DNA from: Actinomycetes bacterium
GTDB lineage: Bacteria > Actinomycetota > Acidimicrobiia > Spongiisociales > UBA5794
Direction of reading: 5' to 3'
Assembly (NCBI GenBank): GCA_023336855.1
Contig: JAMBLK010000042.1
Coordinates: 1-17,082, forward strand
Length of the DNA: 17,082 bases
In this document: positions 5,348-13,337 of the stretch, one piece after another
Layout: each line of letters opens with the position of its first letter
How positions within the stretch are numbered: the stretch's first letter is position 1
Program-made: the position numbers and the translations under genes
The notes under the pieces: model-generated
The model's database searches: none
Told to the model about the DNA's origin: nothing
Seen by the model: only the letters and a program-made list of their open reading frames with translations

Positions 5348-7852
5348 TTGTTTGAACGGTTTACTGACAGAGCCCGGAGGGTCGTCGTCCTCGCACAGGA
5401 AGAGGCGCGGCTCCTCAACCACAACTACATCGGCACTGAACACATCCTTCTCGGCCTCATCCACGAAGGCGAGGGTGTTGCTGCCCGTGCCCTCGAAAGC
5501 ATGGGGATCAGCCTCGAATCCGTCCGCAGCCAGGTCGTCGAGATCATCGGCCAGGGCTCGCAGGCGCCAAGCGGACACATTCCGTTCACACCGCGGGCAA
5601 AGAAGGTTCTCGAGCTATCGCTTCGCGAAGCCCTCCAACTCGGTCACAACTACATCGGCACCGAGCACATCCTCCTCGGTCTGATTCGCGAAGGTGAAGG
5701 CGTCGCCGCCCAGGTGCTCCAGCAACTCGGCGCGGATCTCCCCAAGGTACGCCAGACGGTTATACAGCTTCTCTCCGGAGTTCAGGGTGAGGAGTCGACG
5801 CCATCCCGTCACCCGGGCGGGAGTGGACGGGCCGAAACGGGCGCCTCGAGCAGTGGTTCGACGGTGCTGGACCAGTTCGGCCGCAACATGACGCAACTCG
5901 CGCGGGAGCGCAAGCTCGACCCGGTGATCGGGAGATCGACAGAGATCGAACGTGTTATGCAGGTGCTCTCAAGGAGAACGAAGAACAATCCGGTCCTCAT
6001 CGGCGAACCCGGGGTCGGCAAGACGGCCATCGTTGAGGGACTCGCCCAGCGGATCGTCGACGGCAACGTGCCCGACACGCTCACCGACAAGCATCTCTAC
6101 ACCCTCGACCTGGGTGCGCTCGTCGCCGGCTCACGCTACCGGGGTGACTTCGAGGAACGCTTGAAGAAGGTTCTGAAAGAGATCCGGACGCGGGGCGACA
6201 TCATCTTGTTCATCGACGAGATCCACACGCTTGTCGGTGCAGGTGCCGCCGAAGGAGCGATCGACGCAGCGAGCATCCTCAAGCCGATGCTCGCGCGCGG
6301 TGAACTCCAGACGATCGGGGCGACAACGCTCGAGGAGTATCGGAAGTATCTCGAGAAGGACTCCGCTCTCGAACGACGGTTCCAACCGGTCAAAGTCGAG
6401 GAGCCGACGATCGCCGACACGATCAAGATTCTCGAAGGCCTCCGGGACTCGTACGAAGACCACCATCGCGTGCGATATACCGACCAGGCTCTTGTGAACG
6501 CGGCGAATCTCGCCGACCGATACATCGCCGACCGTTTCTTGCCGGACAAGGCGATCGACCTCATCGACGAGGCCGGCAGCCGCATGCGCCTGAAGCGCAA
6601 AGACCTCCCGGTCGACGTCCGGGACATCGACGAGCAGCTCGCGAAGTTGCGAAGCGATAAGCGTGATGCCGTCTACGCACAGCAGTATGAGCGGGCAGTG
6701 AAGCTTCGTGACCAGGAACGCACGCTCTTGGACGAACGATCCGAGCTCGAAGCCCAGGGGACCTCCGTTGGTGAGGACTACTCGGCGATCATCGATGATG
6801 AGCTGATCGCAGAAGTGCTCGCGCAGTGGACGGGTATCCCCGTGCACAGACTCACCGAAGAGGAGACCGAGCGGCTGCTGCGCATGGAGGACGAACTCCA
6901 CAAGCGAATCATCGGACAGCACGACGCGATCCAGGCCGTCTCGAAGGCGATTCGCCGAACCCGGGCAGGTCTCAAAGACCCGAAGCGTCCCGCGGGTTCG
7001 TTCATCTTCCTTGGGCCGTCCGGCGTTGGCAAGACCGAGTCTGCCAAGGCGCTCACCGACTTCCTATTCGGTGACGAAGATGCCTTGATCCAGATCGACA
7101 TGTCCGAGTACATGGAGAAGCACGCTGTGAGCCGTCTCGTCGGTTCACCCCCCGGGTATGTCGGATACGACGAAGGCGGTCAGCTGACCGAGGCCGTGCG
7201 TCGGAAACCGTTCTCCGTGGTGCTCTTCGACGAGATTGAGAAGGCCCACGCCGACGTTTTCAACATCTTGCTCCAGATTCTCGAAGATGGCCATCTCACG
7301 GACTCGCAGGGACGCACCGTCGACTTCAAGAACACCGTGATCATCATGACGTCGAACCTTGGTACGGCCGAGTTGCGCAAATCGGCGATTGGATTCGCGG
7401 TCGCCGATGCCCACGTCAACTACGACAAGATGCGTGAGAAGGTCGTCGACTCGCTCAAGAAGCACTTCCGCCCCGAGTTCCTGAACCGGATCGACGAGGT
7501 GATCGTCTTCCACGAGCTGACCAGAGACGAGGTCAAGACGATCGTCGACCTGCTCGTCGCCCGGGTGCGTACTCAACTCGAGTCGCAGGCGGTTGATCTG
7601 GCGCTCTCCGATGCGGCGAAGACCCGTCTCGCCGAGAAGGGGTATGACCCGCAACTCGGTGCACGTCCGCTCCGTCGGGCCATCCAGCGTCTCCTCGAGG
7701 ATCCGCTCTCCGAGCGGGTGCTGCAACGTGAGTTCCCCGCCGGCTCAACGATCCTCGTCGACATCGACGAAGAGGACGAAGATAGCCTCTCGTTCGTGTC
7801 GATCGAGACCCCCGACCAGCCCCCGGTAGAGCTGGCAGACACCGAGCACTGA
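5348..7852 (+). CDS. clpC: ATP-dependent Clp protease ATPase subunit ClpC
   Basis: This Hsp100 unfoldase feeds substrates to the ClpP peptidase. The 834-aa product has two N-terminal Clp-N repeats (about 2-37 and 80-113, both containing NYIGTEHILLGLI), AAA1 with Walker A GEPGVGKT (219-226), Walker B ILFIDE (286-291) and an arginine-finger region LERRF (341-345), a UVR-type coiled segment (about 427-463), AAA2 with Walker A GPSGVGKT (556-563) and Walker B VVLFDE (624-629), and the ClpP-docking IGF loop (681-683). Pore loops GSRYRG (261-266) and GYVG (603-606) are intact. The start is TTG with GAGGT (5337-5341) six bases upstream. It gives MFERFTDRARR, the usual actinobacterial N-terminus, and no other start fits. 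No CtsR, McsA or McsB gene is adjacent. The TGA stop lies inside a perfect hairpin. Confidence 0.98.
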   Translation: MFERFTDRARRVVVLAQEEARLLNHNYIGTEHILLGLIHEGEGVAARALESMGISLESVRSQVVEIIGQGSQAPSGHIPFTPRAKKVLELSLREALQLGHNYIGTEHILLGLIREGEGVAAQVLQQLGADLPKVRQTVIQLLSGVQGEESTPSRHPGGSGRAETGASSSGSTVLDQFGRNMTQLARERKLDPVIGRSTEIERVMQVLSRRTKNNPVLIGEPGVGKTAIVEGLAQRIVDGNVPDTLTDKHLYTLDLGALVAGSRYRGDFEERLKKVLKEIRTRGDIILFIDEIHTLVGAGAAEGAIDAASILKPMLARGELQTIGATTLEEYRKYLEKDSALERRFQPVKVEEPTIADTIKILEGLRDSYEDHHRVRYTDQALVNAANLADRYIADRFLPDKAIDLIDEAGSRMRLKRKDLPVDVRDIDEQLAKLRSDKRDAVYAQQYERAVKLRDQERTLLDERSELEAQGTSVGEDYSAIIDDELIAEVLAQWTGIPVHRLTEEETERLLRMEDELHKRIIGQHDAIQAVSKAIRRTRAGLKDPKRPAGSFIFLGPSGVGKTESAKALTDFLFGDEDALIQIDMSEYMEKHAVSRLVGSPPGYVGYDEGGQLTEAVRRKPFSVVLFDEIEKAHADVFNILLQILEDGHLTDSQGRTVDFKNTVIIMTSNLGTAELRKSAIGFAVADAHVNYDKMREKVVDSLKKHFRPEFLNRIDEVIVFHELTRDEVKTIVDLLVARVRTQLESQAVDLALSDAAKTRLAEKGYDPQLGARPLRRAIQRLLEDPLSERVLQREFPAGSTILVDIDEEDEDSLSFVSIETPDQPPVELADTEH

Positions 7853-7868
7853 GCGCGGAGCGCTCAGT
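7848..7868 (+). terminator. Perfect 9-bp hairpin spanning the clpC stop codon
   Basis: ACTGAGCGC (7848-7856) is perfectly complementary to GCGCTCAGT (7860-7868) with a GGA loop. The clpC TGA (7850-7852) lies in the 5' arm. No T tract follows; tandem repeats do. It is a probable 3'-end or termination structure. Confidence 0.55.
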
Positions 7869-7884
7869 ACTGAGTACCGAGTCA
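7864..7884. repeat. Heptamer array (TCAGTAC/TGAGTAC/CGAGTCA)
   Basis: Three degenerate 7-base units, starting inside the 3' arm of the clpC terminal hairpin and running into the octamer array. Confidence 0.6.
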
Positions 7885-7886
7885 CA

Positions 7887-7926
7887 CTGATCTACTGATC
7901 TACTGATCTACTGGTCTACTGATCTA
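7887..7926. repeat. Octamer tandem array (CTGATCTA), second copy
   Basis: Five 8-base units: CTGATCTA three times, CTGGTCTA, CTGATCTA. The unit and orientation match the array after lysS at 4104-4151. It lies between clpC and the nucleoside transporter operon. Confidence 0.95.
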
Positions 7927-7928
7927 CT

Positions 7929-7949
7929 TCTGCTGTCTGCTGGTACTTC
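7929..7949. repeat. Short heptamer run (TCTGCTG)
   Basis: TCTGCTG at 7929-7935 and 7936-7942 is followed by a diverged GTACTTC. It continues the repeat tract of this gap up to the candidate promoter of the transporter operon. Confidence 0.5.
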
Positions 7950-7965
7950 ATACCTCAGAAAGCCC

Positions 7966-7971
7966 TACACT
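7966..7971 (+). promoter_or_regulatory. Candidate -10 element of the nucleoside transporter operon
   Basis: TACACT fits TANNNT and lies 62 bases before the lipoprotein ATG. No -35 match is evident. The start of transcription would fall near 7979, where a hairpin begins. Confidence 0.4.
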
Positions 7972-7978
7972 TACAGGG

Positions 7979-8004
7979 GTCGCGCCCGTGGGTAGGTGCG
8001 CGAC
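7979..8004 (+). promoter_or_regulatory. 5'-UTR hairpin of the transporter operon
   Basis: GTCGCGC (7979-7985) pairs perfectly with GCGCGAC (7998-8004) around a 12-base loop. As with clpC, it begins immediately downstream of the candidate -10. The ribosome binding site (AAAGGG, 8020-8025) is outside the stem. It does not match a purine riboswitch. Confidence 0.5.
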
Positions 8005-8033
8005 AGTTTCAACCAACAGAAAGGGTTCGATCC

Positions 8034-9152
8034 ATGAACGGATTGAAGAAGCGCGGAGCACTGTTCGTACTGCTCCTGGCATTTGCGCTCATCGTTGCCG
8101 CATGCAGCAGCGATAGCGACGACACGACGACAACGACTGCCGGCGGCGACGAGACCGCCACCACGGCTGCCACTGAAGAGACAACGACCACTGCAGGCGC
8201 CATGGCCGGCGAAGGCATCAAGGTCGGCATGGCCTATGACATCGGTGGACGTGGCGACCAGTCGTTCAACGACTCCGCCGCTGCCGGTCTCGACAGGGCC
8301 GTCACTGACTACGGCATCGAGACGCAGGAGCTCGAGCCGACCGCTGGTGGAGAGAACCGTGAAGAGAACCTTCGCCTGCTCGCTGAGAGCGGTTTCGATC
8401 TCGTCTTCGCTATCGGTTTCGCATTCGCAGACAGCATCGCAGCCACCGCTCCCGACTTCCCCGAGACGTCTTTCGGCCTCATCGACTCCGTCGTTGAAGA
8501 GCCGAACGTTGCGTCGCTCGTGTTCGCCGAGCATGAGGGTTCCGCCCTCGTCGGTGCCGCGGCGGCTCTGAAGTCTGAGACCGGCATCGTCGGGTTCATC
8601 GGTGGCGTCAACATCTCGCTTATCAACAAGTTCGAGGCCGGCTTTGCGTTCGGTGCCGAACAGATCAACCCGGACATCGAGGTCCTGGTGCAGTACCTCA
8701 CCGAGCCGCCGGACTTCTCCGGCTTCGGTGATCCTGCCAAGGGTAAGGAAGCCGGACTCGCCATGTACGAGCAGGGCGCGGACGTCGTGTACCACGCGGC
8801 AGGCGGTTCCGGTGGTGGCCTCTTCGAGGCGGCCAAGGAAGTCTCCGAGACCGGTGGCTCGAAGGTGTGGGCGATCGGCGTCGACTCCGACCAGTACAAC
8901 ACCGCAGGCGACGCGGTCAAGGATTACATCCTGACCTCGATGCTCAAGCGCGTCGACGTGGCCGTCTACAAGACGATCACGAACTTCGTTGAGAGCGGAC
9001 AGCAGTCCGGCGTCAACGTCTTCGACCTTGGTGCGGACGGTGTGGGCTACTCCACATCCGGCGGATTCATCGATGACATCGTGGACCAGATCGAGGAACT
9101 CCGGGTGAAGATCATCGCCGGTGACATCGTTGTTCCGGAGACAGTCGGCTGA
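8034..9152 (+). CDS. BMP/PnrA-family substrate-binding lipoprotein, probable nucleoside importer
   Basis: This is the surface-anchored binding protein of an ABC importer. The 372-aa product has a lipoprotein signal peptide: KKR at 5-7, a hydrophobic core and lipobox IVAAC with Cys24. A Thr/Ala/acidic linker (about 25-58) leads to a Med/BMP/PnrA-like domain. Recognisable blocks are GGRGDQSFND (71-80), FGLID (147-151), GFIGG (187-191) and IGVDSDQ (281-287). Family members of known function (PnrA, BmpA-type) bind purine or other nucleosides, so nucleoside uptake is the best inference. The ligand cannot be fixed from sequence. The ATG has AAAGGG eight bases upstream. It is followed by a strong hairpin and then the ATPase and permease genes, a layout that yields more binding protein than membrane components. 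Confidence 0.93.
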   Translation: MNGLKKRGALFVLLLAFALIVAACSSDSDDTTTTTAGGDETATTAATEETTTTAGAMAGEGIKVGMAYDIGGRGDQSFNDSAAAGLDRAVTDYGIETQELEPTAGGENREENLRLLAESGFDLVFAIGFAFADSIAATAPDFPETSFGLIDSVVEEPNVASLVFAEHEGSALVGAAAALKSETGIVGFIGGVNISLINKFEAGFAFGAEQINPDIEVLVQYLTEPPDFSGFGDPAKGKEAGLAMYEQGADVVYHAAGGSGGGLFEAAKEVSETGGSKVWAIGVDSDQYNTAGDAVKDYILTSMLKRVDVAVYKTITNFVESGQQSGVNVFDLGADGVGYSTSGGFIDDIVDQIEELRVKIIAGDIVVPETVG

Positions 9153-9177
9153 TCCCCCCAACCAATTGGATATGCTC

Positions 9178-9203
9178 GGGCCCGAGGCGCTAGCCTCGGG
9201 CCC
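9178..9203 (+). terminator. Strong hairpin terminator/attenuator between lipoprotein and ATPase genes
   Basis: GGGCCCGAGGC (9178-9188) and GCCTCGGGCCC (9193-9203) form a perfect 11-bp stem with a GCTA loop, followed by the weakly T-rich GTTGCGTT. It sits 25 bases after the lipoprotein stop. The next gene follows at once without a clear new promoter, so partial termination within one operon is the likely role. It would also block 3' exonucleases and stabilise the lipoprotein message. Confidence 0.75.
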
Positions 9204-9244
9204 GTTGCGTTGAGAGCATGATCGCGGAGGCGAGGAGCAGACCG

Positions 9245-10774
9245 GTGGCAGATGAAGCGCTAGCTGTCGAATTGACAGGCATCACGAAGACGTTCCCCGG
9301 TGTCATTGCCAACGAGGACGTCAATCTGGCCGTTCGCGCGGGAGAGATCCACGCCATCGTTGGCGAGAACGGTGCAGGCAAGTCCACACTCATGAAGATC
9401 ATCTACGGGATGCAGGCCCCCGACGACGGGACGATCAGAGTTCGTGGCGAAGAGATGCACTTCAAGTCACCGAAAGAGGCCATCGACGAGGGAATCGGGA
9501 TGGTGCACCAGCACTTCATGCTTGCCGACAACCTCACGGTGCTCGAGAACATCGTTCTGGGTTCCGAGCCCACGAAGGGCATCCAGCTGGACTTTGCCAG
9601 CGGGCGGAGTCAGATCAACGAGATCGGTGCGAAGTACGGTATGGACATCGACCCGGACGCTCTGGTCGAGTCGCTCACGGTCGGCGCCCGGCAACGCACG
9701 GAGATCGTCAAGGTCCTCTATCGCGGTGCGAAGATCCTCATCCTCGATGAGCCGACCGCGGTTCTCGTGCCCCAAGAGGTCGACGAGCTGTTCGTCAGCC
9801 TTCGGGAATTGAAGGAAGAGGGCGAGACCGTCATCTTCATCTCCCACCATCTCGATGAGGTGTTGGAGATCGCCGACTCGATCACCGTGATGCGCGGAGG
9901 ACGCACCGTCGCAACGGTCGACCCGGATGACGTTGACGCCAAGCAACTTGCTGAATTGATGGTCGGATCGGAGCTTCCGACACCCGAGACGACAGAGTCG
10001 ACGGTCACCGATATCGTCGAACTCTCGATTCGCGGACTCGAAGCACTCTCGGACGAAGGACGGCCCCTCCTCGATGACGTCTCCTTCGACATTCACAGGG
10101 GAGAGATCGTCGGTATCGCCGGCGTCGAGGGCAACGGCCAGGCGGAACTGATCGACGCGATCATGGGGATCCTGTCCGTTTCGAGCGGAAGTGTGCATTT
10201 CAAGGGTGAAGACATCGTTGACTGGTCAACGAAACGCCGCCGTGAAGATGGGATCGGAATCATCCCGGCCGACCGACATCGGCAGGGGCTCCTTCTCCAA
10301 TCTCCGCTCTGGGAAAATGCGATGCTCGGGCACCAGACGGTCAAGCCGTTCGCCAAGGGGCCGTGGATCGACAGGAAAGGCGCGCGGGACCGCACCGTCG
10401 CGATCATCGACCGATTCGGTGTGAAGACTCCTGGGCCTGATGTCGCCGCGATCGCTCTCTCGGGAGGGAACCAGCAGAAGCTGATCGTCGGCAAGGAGAT
10501 GATCGCCGAGCCGAATGTGCTCATCGCCGCACACCCCACCCGGGGGATCGACGTCGGGGCTCAAGCTGCAGTCTGGGACGAGCTGCGTGATGCCAGGAAA
10601 GAAGGGCTCGCAGTGTTGCTGATCAGCGCAGACCTCGAGGAGTTGATCGGACTCTCGGATCGACTCCTCGTCATCTTCAGCGGGCGGATCGTTGCGGATT
10701 TGGATCCGCACGCGGTCACTCCGGAGGAGTTGGGATCGTACATGACCGGCGTGGAAGTGGAGGCGGCATCGTGA
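9245..10774 (+). CDS. Nucleoside ABC transporter, double ATPase subunit
   Basis: This cytoplasmic ATPase powers the importer and is a fusion of two ABC domains, as in the NupO/sugar-type class. From the GTG at 9245 the product is 509 aa. Domain 1 has Walker A GENGAGKST (40-48), the Q-loop at Gln89, signature LTVGARQ (144-150), Walker B ILILDEP (164-170) and the H-loop His201. Domain 2 has a degenerate Walker A, GVEGNGQAE (293-301), lacking the Lys, with signature LSGGNQQ (405-411) and VLIAAHPTRGID (425-436). One catalytically weak site is usual in this family. The GTG start is preferred because AGGAG (9233-9237) lies seven bases upstream. An in-frame ATG at 9218 would add nine residues but has only a weak Shine-Dalgarno and lies in the terminator tail. 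The stop overlaps the next GTG (GTGA). Confidence 0.95.
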   Translation: MADEALAVELTGITKTFPGVIANEDVNLAVRAGEIHAIVGENGAGKSTLMKIIYGMQAPDDGTIRVRGEEMHFKSPKEAIDEGIGMVHQHFMLADNLTVLENIVLGSEPTKGIQLDFASGRSQINEIGAKYGMDIDPDALVESLTVGARQRTEIVKVLYRGAKILILDEPTAVLVPQEVDELFVSLRELKEEGETVIFISHHLDEVLEIADSITVMRGGRTVATVDPDDVDAKQLAELMVGSELPTPETTESTVTDIVELSIRGLEALSDEGRPLLDDVSFDIHRGEIVGIAGVEGNGQAELIDAIMGILSVSSGSVHFKGEDIVDWSTKRRREDGIGIIPADRHRQGLLLQSPLWENAMLGHQTVKPFAKGPWIDRKGARDRTVAIIDRFGVKTPGPDVAAIALSGGNQQKLIVGKEMIAEPNVLIAAHPTRGIDVGAQAAVWDELRDARKEGLAVLLISADLEELIGLSDRLLVIFSGRIVADLDPHAVTPEELGSYMTGVEVEAAS

Positions 10775-11889
10775 ATATCAGGAAGATGCTCCTCTCTCTG
10801 TTGGCGCCGGCTGCTGCACTCATATTCGCTCTGATCATCGCGGCGATCGCGCTCTGGGTTGTCGGCCGAAACCCGTTCGATGCCTTCGCCTCGATGTGGA
10901 GTTTCGGGACGACGCCGACTTCGATCGCATCAATGATCAACCGAGCGATCCCGTTGTACATAGCGGCCATCGCCGTGGCGATCGGCTTCCAGATGGGGTT
11001 GTTCAACATCGGTGTCGAAGGCCAGTACCTGCTCGCGGCGCTGTTCGCCGGTTGGGTCGGTGGCAACATCGGATTGTGGTCGCCGCTCCACATCACGATC
11101 ATCATCCTGGTCGCAGTCTTCGTCGGGGCTCTGTGGTCCGGTATCGCCGGTTTCCTGAAGGTCACTCGTGGTGTACACGAGGTGATTTCAACGATCATGT
11201 TGAACTTCATCGCCTTCAGCGTGATCGCGTACTTCCTGCTCAACTGGTTCCGGGACGACCCGACTTCACTCAATCTTCGAACGCCGGTCTTCCCCGAGTC
11301 CGGGCAGATCCCCGACTTGAATTGGATCTTCACAATGTTCGGTTTCTCGGAGCCACGAGGAATCGCCCTCCACGGCTTCTTCTTCGTTGCGATCGGCGTT
11401 GGCATCTTCTACTACATGCTCGTTAAGCGCACTAGGTTCGGTTTCGAACTCCGGGCGTCCGGCATGAACCCGGGGGCGGCTCGCATGGCTGGTGTCGCTC
11501 CGAAGAAGATGGTCCTCGTGACGATGCTCATCTCCGGAGGTGTCGCGGGTTTGGTTGGTCTGTCGACGATGTTCGGCAGCCTGCACTCCTATACCCAGGA
11601 CTTCCCGAGAGGTCTCGGTTTCACCGGCATCGCCGTGGCGCTGCTCGGCCGTAACAGTGCGGTTGGTATGGCACTGGGTGCATTGCTGTTCGGGTTCATG
11701 GAACGTTCGGCGCTGATTCTCGACTTAGAGGACACACCGAAAGAGGTCGTCCAGATCATGCAGGGCGTCGTCGTCCTTGCCGTGGTTATCGCCTATGAGG
11801 TCGTGAATCGAATGATCGAGAAGCGAGAGATCAAGGCCGCAGCGGAGGCGACACGATCAGTTGATACATCAGAGGAGGTGACAGCATGA
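10771..11889 (+). CDS. Nucleoside ABC transporter permease 1
   Basis: A 372-aa multi-spanning inner-membrane protein of the BPD_transp_2 family, with hydrophobic helices through most of its length. FNIGVEGQ (78-85) and GVHEVISTIMLNFIA (134-148) are typical of nucleoside/branched-substrate permeases, and the cytoplasmic loop LRASGMNPGAARMAGV is the probable ATPase contact. The start is GTG overlapping the ATPase stop, with TGGAGG (10758-10763) seven bases upstream. The C-terminus is a charged cytoplasmic tail. The gene overlaps the second permease by four bases (ATGA), so the two halves of the channel should be made in equal amounts. Confidence 0.95.
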   Translation: MNIRKMLLSLLAPAAALIFALIIAAIALWVVGRNPFDAFASMWSFGTTPTSIASMINRAIPLYIAAIAVAIGFQMGLFNIGVEGQYLLAALFAGWVGGNIGLWSPLHITIIILVAVFVGALWSGIAGFLKVTRGVHEVISTIMLNFIAFSVIAYFLLNWFRDDPTSLNLRTPVFPESGQIPDLNWIFTMFGFSEPRGIALHGFFFVAIGVGIFYYMLVKRTRFGFELRASGMNPGAARMAGVAPKKMVLVTMLISGGVAGLVGLSTMFGSLHSYTQDFPRGLGFTGIAVALLGRNSAVGMALGALLFGFMERSALILDLEDTPKEVVQIMQGVVVLAVVIAYEVVNRMIEKREIKAAAEATRSVDTSEEVTA

Positions 11890-13178
11890 CCGGTCGCCTC
11901 GACGACTCCAACACCCGGATGCCCGACTCTGCCGAATACGAGCCCGATGTCGACGCGAAGCCATCGCTGCTCAAGTCCCGCGCTCTCCGGTATACCGCAC
12001 TCGCTCTGGCCGGCTTGCTGCTGCTCTCGGTCGTTCAGGCGATCAGCGGTACAACCGAGCTGACCTCGTCGGGAACGTGGGCGGCTGCAATTCGCCTTGC
12101 GATTCCGATCATGCTCGCCGGTCTCGGTGGTCTGTTCTCCGAGCGTTCCGGCGTCGTCAACATCGGTCTTGAAGGAATGATGATCGCCGGCACCTGGTTC
12201 GGTGCCTGGGCCGGTTGGTCGTTCGGCCCATGGTACGGCGTGCTGTTCGGGGTCCTGGGTGGTGCGATATTCGGCCTCATCCACGCGATCGCTACCGTCA
12301 CATTCGCCGTTGATCACATCGTTTCCGGTGTAGCGATCAACATCCTGGCTGCAGGATCGATGCGCTATCTGTCGGTCGTCACGTACAGCCCAGAGTCCGG
12401 CGGTGGGGCCACCCAGTCTCCGAGGATTCAGTCACCGATCGGGACGTTCGACGTCCCTCTGTTGTCCGATGCCTTCAACTGGATCGAAGATCAAGCGATC
12501 TTCTTCATCTCGGATGTGGCAGGTCTCCTGGCCGGCTTCACCACGAGAATGTCATGGCTGACCCTGCTAGCCCTCCTCATTGTCCCTCTGACGTGGTGGG
12601 TGCTGTGGCGCACCGCATGGGGATTGCGTCTGCGTTCATGCGGTGAGAACCCGTATGCCGCCGAATCGCTCGGTGTCTCGGTGCTGAAGATGAAGTACTA
12701 CGGCGTCGTGATCTCAGGTGGACTTGCCGGTCTCGGCGGTGCCTACCTCGTCGTCGTCCAGGCCGGGATCTATCGCGAGGGGATGACGGCTGGTCGAGGC
12801 TACATCGGCCTGGCGTCGCTCATCTTCGGGAACTGGTACCCGTTCGGAGTCGCTGCGGGTGCATCGGTGTTCGGCTACGCCGATGCACTGAGCCTTCGCC
12901 AGGGGACCGCCGTCCACGCGCTGCTTCTTGTGGCAGCGATCGCACTGGCGCTCCTGACCGCGTGGTCGATCTACAAGAAGAAGACGACGGGAGCGATCGT
13001 TCAGGGTGTCGCTGCGGCGTTCTTCCTCGCCTGGTACATGGCGACCGACACGGTGGCGACACAGGTGATCGCTGCATTGCCGTACATCGTGACCTTGCTG
13101 GTCCTCTCACTCGCCACCCAGCGTCTGAGGATGCCGGCAGCAGATGGCCTGAGATACCGAAAGGGCGAAGCGGTCTGA
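11886..13178 (+). CDS. Nucleoside ABC transporter permease 2
   Basis: The 430-aa partner permease of the same BPD_transp_2 family. A hydrophilic N-terminal extension of about 35 residues precedes the first helix. Conserved features are VNIGLEG (91-97), DHIVSGVAINILA (143-155) and the cytoplasmic loop LRLRSCGENPYAAESLGV (247-264) followed by SGGLAGLGGAYL. The C-terminus has additional hydrophobic segments beyond the core permease domain (about 340-415), making it longer than its partner. The ATG is preceded by a near-ideal AGGAGGTG (11873-11880) at five bases and overlaps the permease 1 stop. It is the last gene of the transporter operon; heptamer repeats begin eight bases after its stop. Confidence 0.95.
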   Translation: MTGRLDDSNTRMPDSAEYEPDVDAKPSLLKSRALRYTALALAGLLLLSVVQAISGTTELTSSGTWAAAIRLAIPIMLAGLGGLFSERSGVVNIGLEGMMIAGTWFGAWAGWSFGPWYGVLFGVLGGAIFGLIHAIATVTFAVDHIVSGVAINILAAGSMRYLSVVTYSPESGGGATQSPRIQSPIGTFDVPLLSDAFNWIEDQAIFFISDVAGLLAGFTTRMSWLTLLALLIVPLTWWVLWRTAWGLRLRSCGENPYAAESLGVSVLKMKYYGVVISGGLAGLGGAYLVVVQAGIYREGMTAGRGYIGLASLIFGNWYPFGVAAGASVFGYADALSLRQGTAVHALLLVAAIALALLTAWSIYKKKTTGAIVQGVAAAFFLAWYMATDTVATQVIAALPYIVTLLVLSLATQRLRMPAADGLRYRKGEAV

Positions 13179-13185
13179 GAGCGGA

Positions 13186-13220
13186 GCTGCCAGCTACCAG
13201 CTTCCGGCTACCAGCAAGAG
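13186..13220. repeat. Heptamer array (GCTACCA) after permease 2
   Basis: Five 7-base units: GCTGCCA, GCTACCA, GCTTCCG, GCTACCA and the diverged GCAAGAG. It is C-over-G on the permease transcript strand. Its reverse complement (TGGTAGC-type) resembles the array at 13338-13372, so the two form imperfect inverted repeats around the convergent gap. Confidence 0.85.
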
Positions 13221-13257
13221 CGACGGCCGCGCCGCCGTGGATGCCTGCCTCTTGCTG
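13212..13257. other. Nested stem-loop in the convergent gap
   Basis: CAGCAAGAG (13212-13220) is perfectly complementary to CTCTTGCTG (13249-13257). Inside the loop, ACGGC (13222-13226) pairs with GCCGT (13233-13237). There is no T run on either strand. It may act in 3'-end formation for either convergent gene, or be a by-product of inverted repeats. Confidence 0.45.
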
Positions 13258-13271
13258 CGTGCGGCGCGTCT

Positions 13272-13295
13272 CCTTCTCTGGTATCGCAGGGAAGG
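13272..13295. terminator. 9-bp hairpin in the convergent gap
   Basis: CCTTCTCTG (13272-13280) pairs with CAGGGAAGG (13287-13295) with one T-G wobble and a six-base loop. It lies midway between two convergent genes, where a bidirectional terminator would be expected, but it lacks a T tract. Confidence 0.4.
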
Positions 13296-13337
13296 ACACG
13301 AGCGAGCGCTCAATTGACCGAGGGGAGGAGCTTCGGG

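Noticed and set aside
7950..8033. Purine riboswitch before the nucleoside transporter
   Set aside because: Only one simple hairpin is present. There is no three-way junction or conserved purine-aptamer bases.
7971..9161. 396-codon open frame on the minus strand opposite the BMP lipoprotein gene
   Set aside because: It mirrors the GC3-biased codons of a well-recognised gene, has no family features, and crosses the 5'-UTR hairpin. It is a shadow ORF.
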